Source: CAVZOY01 sp963777095 (lineage in GTDB: Bacteria; Actinomycetota; Actinomycetes; Mycobacteriales; Geodermatophilaceae). From it: a DNA stretch of 64,000 nt. Position numbers and translations under genes: made by a program. How positions within the stretch are numbered: the first letter of the stretch is position 1; every line of letters starts with the position of its first letter. Location: assembly GCA_963777095.1 (NCBI GenBank), contig CAVZOY010000001.1:682001-746000 (forward strand), read 5' to 3'. Of the stretch, positions 36,053 through 43,971 are shown in pieces. The notes beneath the pieces are model-generated. The model was not told where the DNA came from. It did no database searches and saw only the letters and a program-made list of their open reading frames with translations.

Positions 36053-36471
36053 GTCTGCTTGCGCAGGCCCAGGTAGACGAAGGTCTCGGTCGACTCGACA
36101 CCTTCGACGGAACGGATGCGTGCGACCGTGTCGAGCAGGCGTTCGTCGTCCTCGCAGACGATCTCCAGGATGACGTCGAAGGACCCGGCGGTGACGACGA
36201 CGTAGTCGACCTCAGGCAGGGCGGCCAGCTGGTCTGCCGCGGCTCGGACGTCGCCCTTCGCGCGGACGCCGACCATGGCCTGCCGCGGAAACCCGACCTG
36301 CATCGGGTCGGTGACGGCGACGATCTGCATGACCCCCGCGTCGAGCAGGCGCTGCACCCGCTGGCGGACCGCGGCCTCGGAGAGCCCGACGGCGCTCGCG
36401 ATGCGGGCGTACGAGCGGCGACCGTCCTGCTGGAGCTGCTCGATGATCGCGCGGGAGACGTCGTCGAGCAC
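35980..36471 (-). CDS. AsnC/Lrp-family transcriptional regulator
   Basis: 163 residues. The N-terminal HTH is LDDVSRAIIEQLQQDGRRSYARIASAVGLSEAAVRQRVQRLL; the C-terminal RAM ligand-binding domain includes VDYVVVTAGSFDVILEIVCED. It is a likely local regulator of the divergent amine-catabolic operons, responding to an amino acid or amine. GTG 36471 lies right at the domain edge and has no ribosome-binding site. GTG 36496 is preceded by GAGGAGGT but is out of frame by one base, so a further frame break near 36475-36490 probably hides about nine N-terminal residues. Confidence 0.85.
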   Translation of the reverse strand: MLDDVSRAIIEQLQQDGRRSYARIASAVGLSEAAVRQRVQRLLDAGVMQIVAVTDPMQVGFPRQAMVGVRAKGDVRAAADQLAALPEVDYVVVTAGSFDVILEIVCEDDERLLDTVARIRSVEGVESTETFVYLGLRKQTYAWGTRRTDRGSGSAESELAAEA

Positions 36472-36613
36472 GATCTGCCGGCTGCCGTTGCGTCACCCGC
36501 ACCTCCTCGATTCCCCGATCTGGGCCTCGCCGAAGCGTAATGGGCGGACGACACCGCGTACGCATCCGCGGTCACGGCGTTCACCCCTCCGGGAGGCGCC
36601 CCGGAGTCGAGCG

Positions 36614-37108
36614 CTACGCGCCCACCGTTCCCGCGAAGGTCACCTGGCCGGTATCCGGATCGTCGTCGTCGAACCTGGCCACCATCGAGCCGCCGCCGCG
36701 CAGACCTTCGAAGCTGCCGGTGCCGGTCACGACCTCCCACAGGGCGCCCTGCACCAGGCTGTTCTGCTTCGGTGCGAATCGGACCACCAGCGTGCCGCCC
36801 GGACAGTGGAACGTCTCGGTGATCGCCGCACCCTCGCTGCCTCCGGTCGTCGTGCCGCCCCGGCAGAACGCCGACTCGCCGATGACGGACGTCTCGAGGA
36901 CGACACCCGTGTGGAGCCGGGCGTCGGTGATGCGCTCCTCGATCAGGATCGCGTCACCGCTCACCGGAGCTGACGTCGAGGCCTCTGGGGCTGCGGTATC
37001 AGCGCCCGTGGTCGTCGCCGTTCGGACGTCTCCGCCGTTGTCACCGGCGCAGGCGACCAGGGAGCTCGTCGCGATCGTCACGGCGATCGTCAGCCTCAAC
37101 GTGGCCAT
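36614..37108 (-). CDS. hypothetical lipoprotein
   Basis: 164 residues. The signal peptide ends in the lipobox LVAC (Cys20), so the protein is predicted to be membrane-anchored outside the cell. A Thr/Ala/Glu-rich linker follows, then a compact beta-rich domain (TETFHCPGGTLVVRF, GALWEVVTGTGSFEGLRGGG). This ends like other actinobacterial secreted beta-barrels in which a GTGxFExLxGxG motif precedes the last strands. Function unknown. It is separated from the AsnC gene by 140 bases. Confidence 0.7.
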   Translation of the reverse strand: MATLRLTIAVTIATSSLVACAGDNGGDVRTATTTGADTAAPEASTSAPVSGDAILIEERITDARLHTGVVLETSVIGESAFCRGGTTTGGSEGAAITETFHCPGGTLVVRFAPKQNSLVQGALWEVVTGTGSFEGLRGGGSMVARFDDDDPDTGQVTFAGTVGA

Positions 37109-37176
37109 GCCCGGGATGCTGTCGTCTCGCCGAACCCGTGCACAGTGCCTGCTGCACGCGCCGTGCCATCGGGGGG

Positions 37177-37198
37177 GCGGGAACGTTCCCGCGGGAAC
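37177..37198. repeat. overlapping palindromes including GTTCCCGCGGGAAC (copy 1)
   Basis: The 14-bp perfect palindrome GTTCCCGCGGGAAC occupies 37185-37198 and overlaps a second perfect palindrome GCGGGAACGTTCCCGC at 37177-37192. It lies 15 bases after the stop codon of the HNH-gene remnant at 37214, the same arrangement as copy 2 after the intact HNH gene. Confidence 0.8.
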
Positions 37199-37213
37199 GC
37201 CTCCTCCGGTCGG

Positions 37214-37321
37214 TCAGAGGGCGAGGCACGGGTCGGCCGGCCGGCGGGCGACGTCATGCCTCGGGGCTCCTCCAACGGCATGAGCGGGCGCTCGGGGTCA
37301 GGCCCGAAAAGGCGGTCGCCC
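37214..37321 (-). pseudogene. decayed 3' end of a second DUF222-HNH gene
   Basis: Reading leftwards, the final codons before the TGA at 37214 give DVARRPADPCLAL, matching the intact HNH protein's C-terminus NVARRLAADPGLAL. Just upstream, in another frame, LFGPDPERPLMPLEE parallels LFPDGEPSELPETLE of the intact gene. The segment between (the MNMAWAVSVLM helix) is missing. Similarity continues past the stop into the palindrome. I infer a deleted, frame-shifted relic of a former gene copy. Confidence 0.6.
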
Positions 37322-37337
37322 GCCATAAGGTGTTCTT

Positions 37338-37805
37338 GTGACGATCGCCCTCCGGGAGATCACCGAGGACAACGCCTCGGCCGTTCTCGCGCTGCGTCTG
37401 GCACCGGGTCAGGAGCGGTTCGTCACCTCGGTGGCCGACTCGTTGACGGAAGCCGACGAGTATCCGCAGGGGAACCCGTGGTTCCGCGCCGTCTATGCCG
37501 ACGGACTCCCGGTCGGGTTCGTCATGCTGAGCTGGAACGTCGAACCTCAGCCGCCCGAGATCAACGGCCCCTGGTTCCTCTGGAAGCTGCTCATCGACCA
37601 CCCGCAGCAGGGCAAGGGCTACGGCCGGGAGGTCGTGCGGCAGATCGTGGAGCTGGTGCGCGGCCAGGGCGCCACCGAGCTGCTCACCAGCCATGTGCCC
37701 GGCGAGGGGGGCCCGGCCGGCTTCTACGCCCGGCTCGGATTCGTTCCGACAGGAGAACTCGACCCGGACGGAGAAATCATCCTGCGGCGATCCGTGTACG
37801 AATAA
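37338..37805 (+). CDS. GNAT N-acetyltransferase (diamine/spermidine acetyltransferase-like)
   Basis: 155 residues. ITEDNASAVLALRLAPGQERFV at the N-terminus and the acetyl-CoA-binding motif DHPQQGKGYGREVV, then GPAGFYARLGFVPTGE, resemble BltD/PaiA-type diamine and spermidine acetyltransferases. The substrate is only inferred, but the polyamine locus 1.3 kb away makes it attractive. GTG 37338 has only a weak AAGG upstream, so a leaderless or weakly translated message is possible. Confidence 0.8.
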   Translation: MTIALREITEDNASAVLALRLAPGQERFVTSVADSLTEADEYPQGNPWFRAVYADGLPVGFVMLSWNVEPQPPEINGPWFLWKLLIDHPQQGKGYGREVVRQIVELVRGQGATELLTSHVPGEGGPAGFYARLGFVPTGELDPDGEIILRRSVYE

Positions 37806-37860
37806 GTCCGCCGAGGCGCTTGGTCGTCGGTGTCCTTCTCGTCGTCCCAGCACGATGCAC

Positions 37861-37874
37861 GTTCCCGCGGGAAC
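37861..37874. repeat. GTTCCCGCGGGAAC palindrome (copy 2)
   Basis: Perfect 14-bp palindrome 14 bases beyond the stop of the intact DUF222-HNH gene and 56 bases after the GNAT stop. The flanking sequence (CGGTCAGAGGGCGAGGC) is shared with copy 1. Confidence 0.85.
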
Positions 37875-37888
37875 GTCCACTCGATCGG

Positions 37889-39441
37889 TCAGAGGGCGAG
37901 GCCCGGATCCGCGGCCAGCCGGCGAGCGACGTTCCGGTTGTCCATCAACACGCTGACCGCCCAGGCCATGTTCATGCGCTCCCCACCCGACTCCAGTGTC
38001 TCCGGCAGCTCCGACGGCTCGCCGTCCGGAAACAGCACGCGGGACAGGTCGGAACACCCGAGCGTGGCCGCGCGACCGGTCCCGAACCGCCGGCGGCGTC
38101 GGCGGGACGGATCGAGCGGCTTCACCGCACAGCTCCCCCGCCCTGTCGCAGGCCAGGTCGGCGACCGGCGCTCTCGTCGAGCGGCTGCACGCCCACGAAC
38201 GCGACGTCGTCGTCGCCGTCCAGGCCCTCGACGAAGGCGGCGTCGGCGCGTCCCCAGACCCGCCGTCCGTCCTGGTCGAGCACGATCAGTTCGCCGTCGC
38301 GACGGGTCATCACCAGGCCGAGGTCGTGCACCAGCCCGTGGTCGGCGTCGCAGAGCAGCACCAGGTTGGCCAGATCGGTGCGTCCGCCGAAGAGCCAGTG
38401 CCGCATGTGGTGCGCGTGCAGCCGTTCGAGCCGGTTCTCCGGGCAGCCCGGACGCGCGCAGCCCCCGTCCCGGCGCAGCAGCGCCCGGCGCTGCGCCCGC
38501 GTGGCGCGCCGTCGCTGGCGACCGAGGGCGAGGGGTTCGCGTCCGTTCTCCAGCATCGTGATGACGGTGGCCTCGCACAGGATCCGACGGATGTCGGCTC
38601 CGGACAGTGCCGGGCCGCCCTCGACGTAGGCCTTGCCGGCCGCGGCGTCGTCCGCGAGCACGGCGGCGTCGGCGTGGATCACCACGTCTCGGCGAGGCGG
38701 GTCGCCGGCCCGTCGCCCCACGTGCGCCGCGTCGCGGGCCAGCGAGGCCAGAGCCGCGCACTGCCGCGCCGTCGACTGCTGCGCGGCCAGCCGACCCTCC
38801 GGCTCCTCGTACCGCCGCGCGATGTCGGGATCAACCGAGCTCAGGTCGGTCGTCGCGGCGACTCGCTTCGCCTCGGCCCGCTCCCGACGCCCGTCGCGCT
38901 CGGCGCGGCCCTGCACAGCCGCGAGGAGGTCGGCACCCTCCTCCGGTGACAGCCGTGCGCGGAGGACGAGCATCCCGTCGTCGTCCCACCAGTGGTCGAA
39001 CTGGCGCCGCTCGGCGACGGTGTCCGGGTCGACCCGGTCAGCGCGGCGGATCTCCCTCAGGGTCCGCTCGGTCTGCGACGCCGTGACCGTGACGGCGAAG
39101 TCGAGCAGGGTGGCCTCGGTGGCCGGCTCCGCGACCCGTGTCAGTGCACGGGCCTTCGCAAACGAGATGCGGCCCTCGAGGAAGGCCGCAGCGGTGAGCG
39201 GCAAGGTGCGGAGCGCCCGCGCGACCCGCACGTGCTCGCGCGCTGTCCCCATCCCGAGGCCGCACTGCCAGGACAGCCAGTGCGCGCACGACTTGATGCC
39301 GGGGCCGCCCCAGCCCGCCCGCTCGTCGAACTCGGCGACGAGCATCAGCCACGCTGCCGTGGCCGCCGACAGCCGGACGGCCCCGGACGTGATGTGCCGG
39401 GCCAACTGAGCGAGGGACCGCTGGTACGACGGTGCTGACAT
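37889..39441 (-). CDS. DUF222/13E12-family HNH endonuclease (frame break near 3' end)
   Basis: About 517 residues. The N-terminal half is the helical DUF222 domain (LARHITSGAVRLSAATAAWLMLVAEFDER). The C-terminal HNH nuclease is readable as CARPGCPENRLERLHAHHMRHW, then GGRTDLANLVLLCDADHGLVHD, with paired Cys and the H-N-H residues. The frame is lost near 38140-38165; a one-base shift extends it to 37889 through LSRVLFPDGEPSELPETLE and NVARRLAADPGLAL. Related 13E12 genes are multicopy in actinobacteria. ATG 39441 follows AGGAGG, with an SOS-box-like operator immediately upstream and palindromes on both sides. Confidence 0.85.
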
Positions 39442-39454
39442 GGATGCCTCCTGA

Positions 39455-39470
39455 TCGATCGTGTGTTCGA
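39455..39470 (-). promoter_or_regulatory. LexA SOS-box-like operator of the HNH gene
   Basis: Read on the minus strand the site is TCGAAC-ACAC-GATCGA, 11 of 12 positions matching the actinobacterial LexA consensus TCGAAC-N4-GTTCGA. It begins 13 bases upstream of the HNH ATG, where repressor would block transcription or initiation. Confidence 0.6.
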
Positions 39471-39528
39471 ACAGTAGGAGGCGGTACTGACAGTTCTTGC
39501 AGGTCAGCGGCGGTGCGAGACGGAAGAG

Positions 39529-39556
39529 GTTCCCGCGGGAACGTTCCCGCGGGAAC
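39529..39556. repeat. two abutting GTTCCCGCGGGAAC palindromes (copies 3 and 4)
   Basis: Perfect copies at 39529-39542 and 39543-39556, directly adjoining. They lie 88 bases upstream of the HNH start and 32 bases upstream of the MFS start. With copy 2 they bracket the HNH gene and its SOS box in a 1.7-kb unit. Confidence 0.85.
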
Positions 39557-39587
39557 GCCGGCGGACCGGCGTGCGAGCATCGAGGGC

Positions 39588-40803
39588 GTGCGACGACCGG
39601 GGCGAGGTGAACTCCCCCGCGAGGTCCACGTCCTCGCCGTCATCGCCTTCGTCGTGGCGCTCGGCTTCGGCATCGTCGCGCCGGCCATCCCGCTGTTCGC
39701 ACGGTCCTTCGGCGTCGGCACGACCGCCGTCGGGCTCGCGGTCAGCGCCTTCGCGTTCTTCCGCTTCGTCTCCGCGTTCGGCGGCGGGTCGCTGGTCGAG
39801 CGGTTCGGCGAGCGCACGGTGCTGTCGGCCGGGCTGGCGATCGTCGCCACCACCACCGGCCTGGCCGGGCTGGCCGGCAACTTCCCGCTCTTCCTCGCGC
39901 TGAGGGCGCTCGGCGGCATCGGCAGCGCCATGTTCACCGTCTCGGCGCTCTCGCTGCTGCTCCGTGTCGCGCCGCCGACCCACCGCGGCCGAGCGGCCGC
40001 GACCTGGCAGGGCGGCTTCATCCTGGGCGGCATCGCCGGTCCGGCCATCGGCGGCCTGCTCGCCACACTGAACCCGCGGCTGCCGTTCTTCCTCTACGCC
40101 GGCTTCCTGCTCGTCGCCGGCGCGGTCGCGATGGTGCTGCTCCGGCCGTCCGCGACGACGCCGGGAGTCGACGGCCGCCGTCCCCGTCGGACAGACCCTC
40201 GACGCCGACCCCGTCGGCCTGCATGCGGCCTTCCGCCAGCGCGCCTACATCGCCGCCCTGGTGGCCAACCTCGGCGTCGGCTGGATGCTCTTCGGCGTCC
40301 GCAACTCCCTGGTGCCGCTCTACGTCACCGAGGAGCTCGGCCGCACCGTCGCCTGGGCCGGCGCCGGCCTGCTGGCGGGCTCGCTGGCGCAGGCCGTCGG
40401 GCTGCTGCGCTCCGGCCGGCTCGCCGACACCTGGGGACGGCGCCCGACGCTCGTGCTGGGCGCCGCCCTGGCGACGGCGTCCACCGCCGTCCTCGTCCTG
40501 CCGCCCGCGCTGTGGATCTTCCTGATCTCCATGGCCGTGTTCGGCCTGGCGGCGTCGTTCCTCGCCAGCGTCCCGGCCGCGCTCGTCGCCGATGTCAGCC
40601 CGGCCCGCGGCGGCCGCGTGGTGGCGGTCTTCCAGATGTCGGCCGACCTGGGCGCGATCGTCGGCCCGCTCGCCGCGGGCTGGCTGACGGACGCGTTCTC
40701 GTACCAGGCGGCGTTCGCCCTGACGACGGCGGTGTTCGCCGCCGGCCTGGCCACCGCCCTGACCCTTCCCCGGCGCAAAGCCCGCGAGGCCGCAGCGGCT
40801 TAG
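39588..40803 (+). CDS. MFS transporter (frame break)
   Basis: A 12-TM major facilitator. The first half (VLAVIAFVVALGFGIVAPAIPLFA, the A-motif-like FGERTVLSAGL, and GRAAATWQGGFILGGIAGPAIGG, resembling drug:H+ antiporter motif C) is in frame with GTG 39588. A slip near 40160-40170 moves to a frame whose translation restores a linker ending LDADPVGLHAAFRQRAYIAALVANLG and the second six helices (LADTWGRRPTLVLGAAL). It is a probable efflux pump. Its TAG shares bases with the stop of the convergent oxidoreductase. Confidence 0.85.
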
Positions 40804-41741
40804 GCCTGGACGAGCGCGGCCCGCGCCCGGACGGCGGCCTGCGCGTCCTCGGCGATCAGGTCCATGTTGACGCCGGCGCCCGCGACGACGCCCTGGGCCG
40901 CCGACGCACCGACCATCGCCGACAGGTCGCCCGCGTTGCCGGCGACGAAGACGCCCGGGATGTCGGTGCGCCCTCCGAGGCCGGACTCGATGAACGCGCC
41001 CATCGGGTTCTCGGTCAGCGTGCCGCCGAGCTGCGACCACAGGTCGGAGCGGGACACGAACCGCGGCGCCACGGTCACGGCGTCCACAGGGAACGACCGG
41101 CCGTCGGCGAGGACGACGGCCGTCAGCCGGTCGCCCTCGACGGCGAGCCGCTCCACCGGCCCGCGGACCACCGGCACGCCGAGTGCGTCCAGCTGTTCGG
41201 CGGCCTCGTCCTCGAGCTCGGGCGCCGAGTGCAGGAACACCGTCACGTCGTCGCTGAGCTGCCGGAACAGCAGTGCCTGGTGCGCGGTCATCGGCCCCGT
41301 GCCGAGCACGCCGATCCGCCGGCCGCGCACCTCCCAGCCGTGGCAGAACGGGCAGTGCAGGACGTCGCGCCCCCACAGCTCCCGGACGCCGGGGACGTCG
41401 GGCAGCTCGTCGACCAGTCCCGTCGCCAGCAGCAGCCGCCGGGCGCGCAGCGAGCCGCCGTCGGCCAGGTCCAGCTCGAACCCGGTCTCCGTGCGGCGCA
41501 CCGCGACGGCCCGCCCGGAGCGGATCTCGGCCCCGTAGGCCTCCGCCTCACGGCGACCGGTGGCGAGCAGCTCGAGCGGGGCGATGCCCTCGCGCCCGAG
41601 CAGGTTGTGCGCGCCGGCCGCGGGCGCGTTGCGCGGCTCGCCGGCGTCGACCACGACGACCGAGCGCAGGGAACGGGCCAGGGTGACGGCGGCGCTCAGA
41701 CCGGCGGCGCCGCCGCCGACGACAGCGACGTCGTAGCTCAT
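40800..41741 (-). CDS. thioredoxin reductase-like FAD/NAD(P) oxidoreductase
   Basis: 313 residues. An N-terminal FAD motif VAVVGGGAAGLSAAVTLAR, the redox disulphide candidate HCPFCHGWE (Cys130, Cys133), an NAD(P) site IGVLGTGPM and a C-terminal FAD motif VFVAGNAGD match the two-domain thioredoxin-reductase fold. No thioredoxin gene is adjacent, so the electron acceptor is unknown. Its ATG overlaps the stop of the upstream methyltransferase (ATGA), forming a two-gene operon divergent from a cupin-XRE regulator. Confidence 0.85.
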   Translation of the reverse strand: MSYDVAVVGGGAAGLSAAVTLARSLRSVVVVDAGEPRNAPAAGAHNLLGREGIAPLELLATGRREAEAYGAEIRSGRAVAVRRTETGFELDLADGGSLRARRLLLATGLVDELPDVPGVRELWGRDVLHCPFCHGWEVRGRRIGVLGTGPMTAHQALLFRQLSDDVTVFLHSAPELEDEAAEQLDALGVPVVRGPVERLAVEGDRLTAVVLADGRSFPVDAVTVAPRFVSRSDLWSQLGGTLTENPMGAFIESGLGGRTDIPGVFVAGNAGDLSAMVGASAAQGVVAGAGVNMDLIAEDAQAAVRARAALVQA

Positions 41742-42595
41742 CGGGAACCTCCGAGATCGAGGAAGAGAACGGGACGGCGGGCGGCCCAGGCGGTGCGGCT
41801 GCCGCGCACGACGAGGTCGGCCCGGTCGAGGACCGCGTCCGGGCCACGGTCGGCGAGCAGGCGATCGAGCGTGGACAGGTCGTCGGCGCCCACGCGACCG
41901 TCGAGGGTCCGGCGCACGTGCCCCAGCCAGGCGCGGGCGTAGCGGGCGGTCGTGGTCGGATCGGCGGACGACGCGCTCGCGACGGTGCGCTGCTCGACCA
42001 CCTCGAACCCGGCCCGCTGCACGTGCGGCCGCCAGTCGGGGTGCGCGTTCCAGCCTGCCTCGACGAGGGCCGCCGTGCAGCGGTCGCCGAGACCAGCACC
42101 CACGTCGTCCGGGAGCACCCGCGGCAGCGCGTCCATCTCGACGACGACCAGCAGGCCGCCGGGGCGCAGCGCGGCCAGGACGTCGCGCAGGAGCCGGTCC
42201 GGGTCGGCGACCTCGTGCAGCGACGACGATGCCCAGACGACGTCCGCACGGTCGACCTCCGCGGGCCAGGCCTCGTCCAGGTCGGCCTGGACGATCCGCA
42301 GCCGGTCCGCGAGGCCGGCGGCGCGAGCCGCCGCGAGCGTGCGGTGCAGCATCTCGGCCGACCGGTCGACGGCGACCACCTCTGCGGGCGCGAACCGGCG
42401 GGCCAGCGCGAGGCTGCCGACGCCGGTGCCGGCGCCGAGGTCCACGACCGTGCGTACGTCGTCCGGCGCCAGGGCGGCTGCCCATCCGACCAGCGCGTCG
42501 AGGTAGCCGCCGAGCACCTGCGCATCCAGAGCCAGCAGCTCGGCGAGGTCGTCGGTGGCGTGGTCGTGGCCGTGGGTGGCGTGCGTGTGCGTCAC
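41738..42595 (-). CDS. class I SAM-dependent methyltransferase with His-rich N-terminus
   Basis: 285 residues. SAM motif I VVDLGAGTGVGSLALARRF near 50, acidic motif II VVAVDRSAEM, motif IV DVVWASSSLHEV and RPGGLLVVVEM are intact. The first residues (THTHATHGHDH) hold six His in 11 residues, suggesting metal binding. The GTG start at 42595 lies 49 bases from the divergent regulator. The substrate is unknown; pairing with an oxidoreductase and a cupin regulator suggests metabolism or detoxification of a small molecule. Confidence 0.82.
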   Translation of the reverse strand: MTHTHATHGHDHATDDLAELLALDAQVLGGYLDALVGWAAALAPDDVRTVVDLGAGTGVGSLALARRFAPAEVVAVDRSAEMLHRTLAAARAAGLADRLRIVQADLDEAWPAEVDRADVVWASSSLHEVADPDRLLRDVLAALRPGGLLVVVEMDALPRVLPDDVGAGLGDRCTAALVEAGWNAHPDWRPHVQRAGFEVVEQRTVASASSADPTTTARYARAWLGHVRRTLDGRVGADDLSTLDRLLADRGPDAVLDRADLVVRGSRTAWAARRPVLFLDLGGSR

Positions 42596-42636
42596 GGCTC
42601 CGACCCTAGCCACGGCATGCGTCCGGCGCATACTGT

Positions 42637-42653
42637 CTTGCGCATGACGCAAG
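42637..42653. promoter_or_regulatory. palindromic candidate operator over the XRE-cupin start codon
   Basis: CTTGCG (42637-42642) and CGCAAG (42648-42653) are perfect arms around a five-base centre containing the regulator's ATG. A direct repeat GCGCAT precedes and overlaps it. This suits autoregulation by a dimeric XRE protein and control of the divergent methyltransferase operon. No ribosome-binding site precedes the ATG, so the mRNA may be leaderless. Confidence 0.5.
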
Positions 42654-43222
42654 AAGAGGCGCTGGAGGCCGTCGTCCGCCAGCGGATCCGCGGGCTGCGC
42701 CTCGCCCGCGGCTGGTCCCTCGACGCGCTGGCCGCGCGCTGCTACCTCAGCCCGTCGACGCTGAGCCGGATCGAGACCGGCCACCGCCGCGTGGCCCTCG
42801 ACCAGCTCGTCCCCATCGCCCGCGCGCTCGGCACCACGCTCGACCAGCTCGTCGAGTCGTCGGAGGACGACGACGTCGTCATCCGCCCCGAGCCCGACCA
42901 CGCGCACGGCCGCACCATCTGGCTGCTCTCCCGCGAACGGGCCATGCACGGCGTGACCGTCGCCAAGATGCGCCTCCCGGTCGAGCCGCCCCCCGACGAG
43001 CTGCGGGTCCACCCCGGCCGCGAGTGGTTCACCGTCCTGACCGGCACGGCCCGGCTGCAGCTCGGCGAGCGGGTCCTGCTCGTCCGGCCCGGCGAGGCGG
43101 CCGAGTTCTCGACGATGGTGCCGCACGCGATCACCGCCGAGGACGGTCCGGCGGAGATCCTGACCATCTACGACCAGGACGGCGAGCGCGCCCACCTGCA
43201 CTCGACGGACGGCGGGGCCTAG
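42644..43222 (+). CDS. XRE-family regulator with C-terminal cupin sensor
   Basis: 192 residues. The HTH (IRGLRLARGWSLDALAARCYLSPSTLSRIETGHR) occupies residues 13-46, and the cupin domain spans about 95-185 (HPGREWFTVLTGTARLQLGERV, then AEFSTMVPHAIT). It is a ligand-responsive transcription factor that most likely controls the divergent methyltransferase-oxidoreductase operon and itself. Its TAG shares bases with the stop of the convergent DUF72 gene. Confidence 0.87.
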   Translation: MTQEEALEAVVRQRIRGLRLARGWSLDALAARCYLSPSTLSRIETGHRRVALDQLVPIARALGTTLDQLVESSEDDDVVIRPEPDHAHGRTIWLLSRERAMHGVTVAKMRLPVEPPPDELRVHPGREWFTVLTGTARLQLGERVLLVRPGEAAEFSTMVPHAITAEDGPAEILTIYDQDGERAHLHSTDGGA

Positions 43223-43947
43223 GCCCCGACGAGCCGGCGCAGCCCCTCGGCGTCGCGGACGGCGTGGCCGTGCCCGTCGTTGTTGAAGTAGACGTACACG
43301 TCGCGGCCGTCGCCGGACCACTCCCCGATCCGGTCGGCCCACCACCGCAGGTCGGACTCGGGGTACGACCCGGCGTAGAGGTGCTCGCGGTCGGGTCCGT
43401 GCATGCGCACGTAGACGAACGGTGCGGTCGCCCGCAGGACGCACGGCAGCTGCGCGCCGCTCATCACGCAGTACGCCGCGCCCCGCCGCTCGAGGAGCCG
43501 GAAGACGTCCTCCACGTGCCAGCTCGGATGGCGGAACTCGACGGCCACCCGCATCCACTCCGGCAGCAGCGAGAGGAAGAAGTCGAGCCGCGCGTCGTCC
43601 CGTCGGTGCGCGGGGTGCATCTGCACGAGCAGCACCGCGCGGCGGTCGCCGAGCTCGTGCCAGCACGACACCATCCGCTGCACCCACACCTCGGGCGCGT
43701 ACAGCTTCTTCGCGTGCGTCAGGCCCCGCGGCGCCTTCACCGACAGCCCGAAGCCCGGCGGCAGTCGGCGGTGCCAGCTCGCGAAGGTCGCCGTCCGCGG
43801 CCAGCGGTAGAAGCTCGCGTTCAGCTCGACGGTGTCGAAGCGCCGGACGTAGTGGGCCAGCCGGTCGCGCGGCGGCGTCCCGGGCGGGTACAGCACGCCG
43901 TCCCAGTGGTCGTAGCTCCACCCGGACGTCCCGATGGAGACGCTCAC
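43219..43947 (-). CDS. DUF72 (YecE-like) TIM-barrel protein
   Basis: 242 residues beginning VSIGTSGWSYDHWDGVLYPPG, the DUF72 hallmark. Further family motifs: FDTVELNASFYRWP, VKAPRGLTHAKKL, LLVQMHPAHRRDD and VYVYFNNDGHGHAV. The barrel resembles xylose isomerase-type folds; the activity is unproven. The GTG start at 43947 is 24 bases from a divergent hypothetical gene. Confidence 0.88.
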   Translation of the reverse strand: MSVSIGTSGWSYDHWDGVLYPPGTPPRDRLAHYVRRFDTVELNASFYRWPRTATFASWHRRLPPGFGLSVKAPRGLTHAKKLYAPEVWVQRMVSCWHELGDRRAVLLVQMHPAHRRDDARLDFFLSLLPEWMRVAVEFRHPSWHVEDVFRLLERRGAAYCVMSGAQLPCVLRATAPFVYVRMHGPDREHLYAGSYPESDLRWWADRIGEWSGDGRDVYVYFNNDGHGHAVRDAEGLRRLVGA

Positions 43948-43971
43948 GCGATCTACGGTAGAGACGGACGG

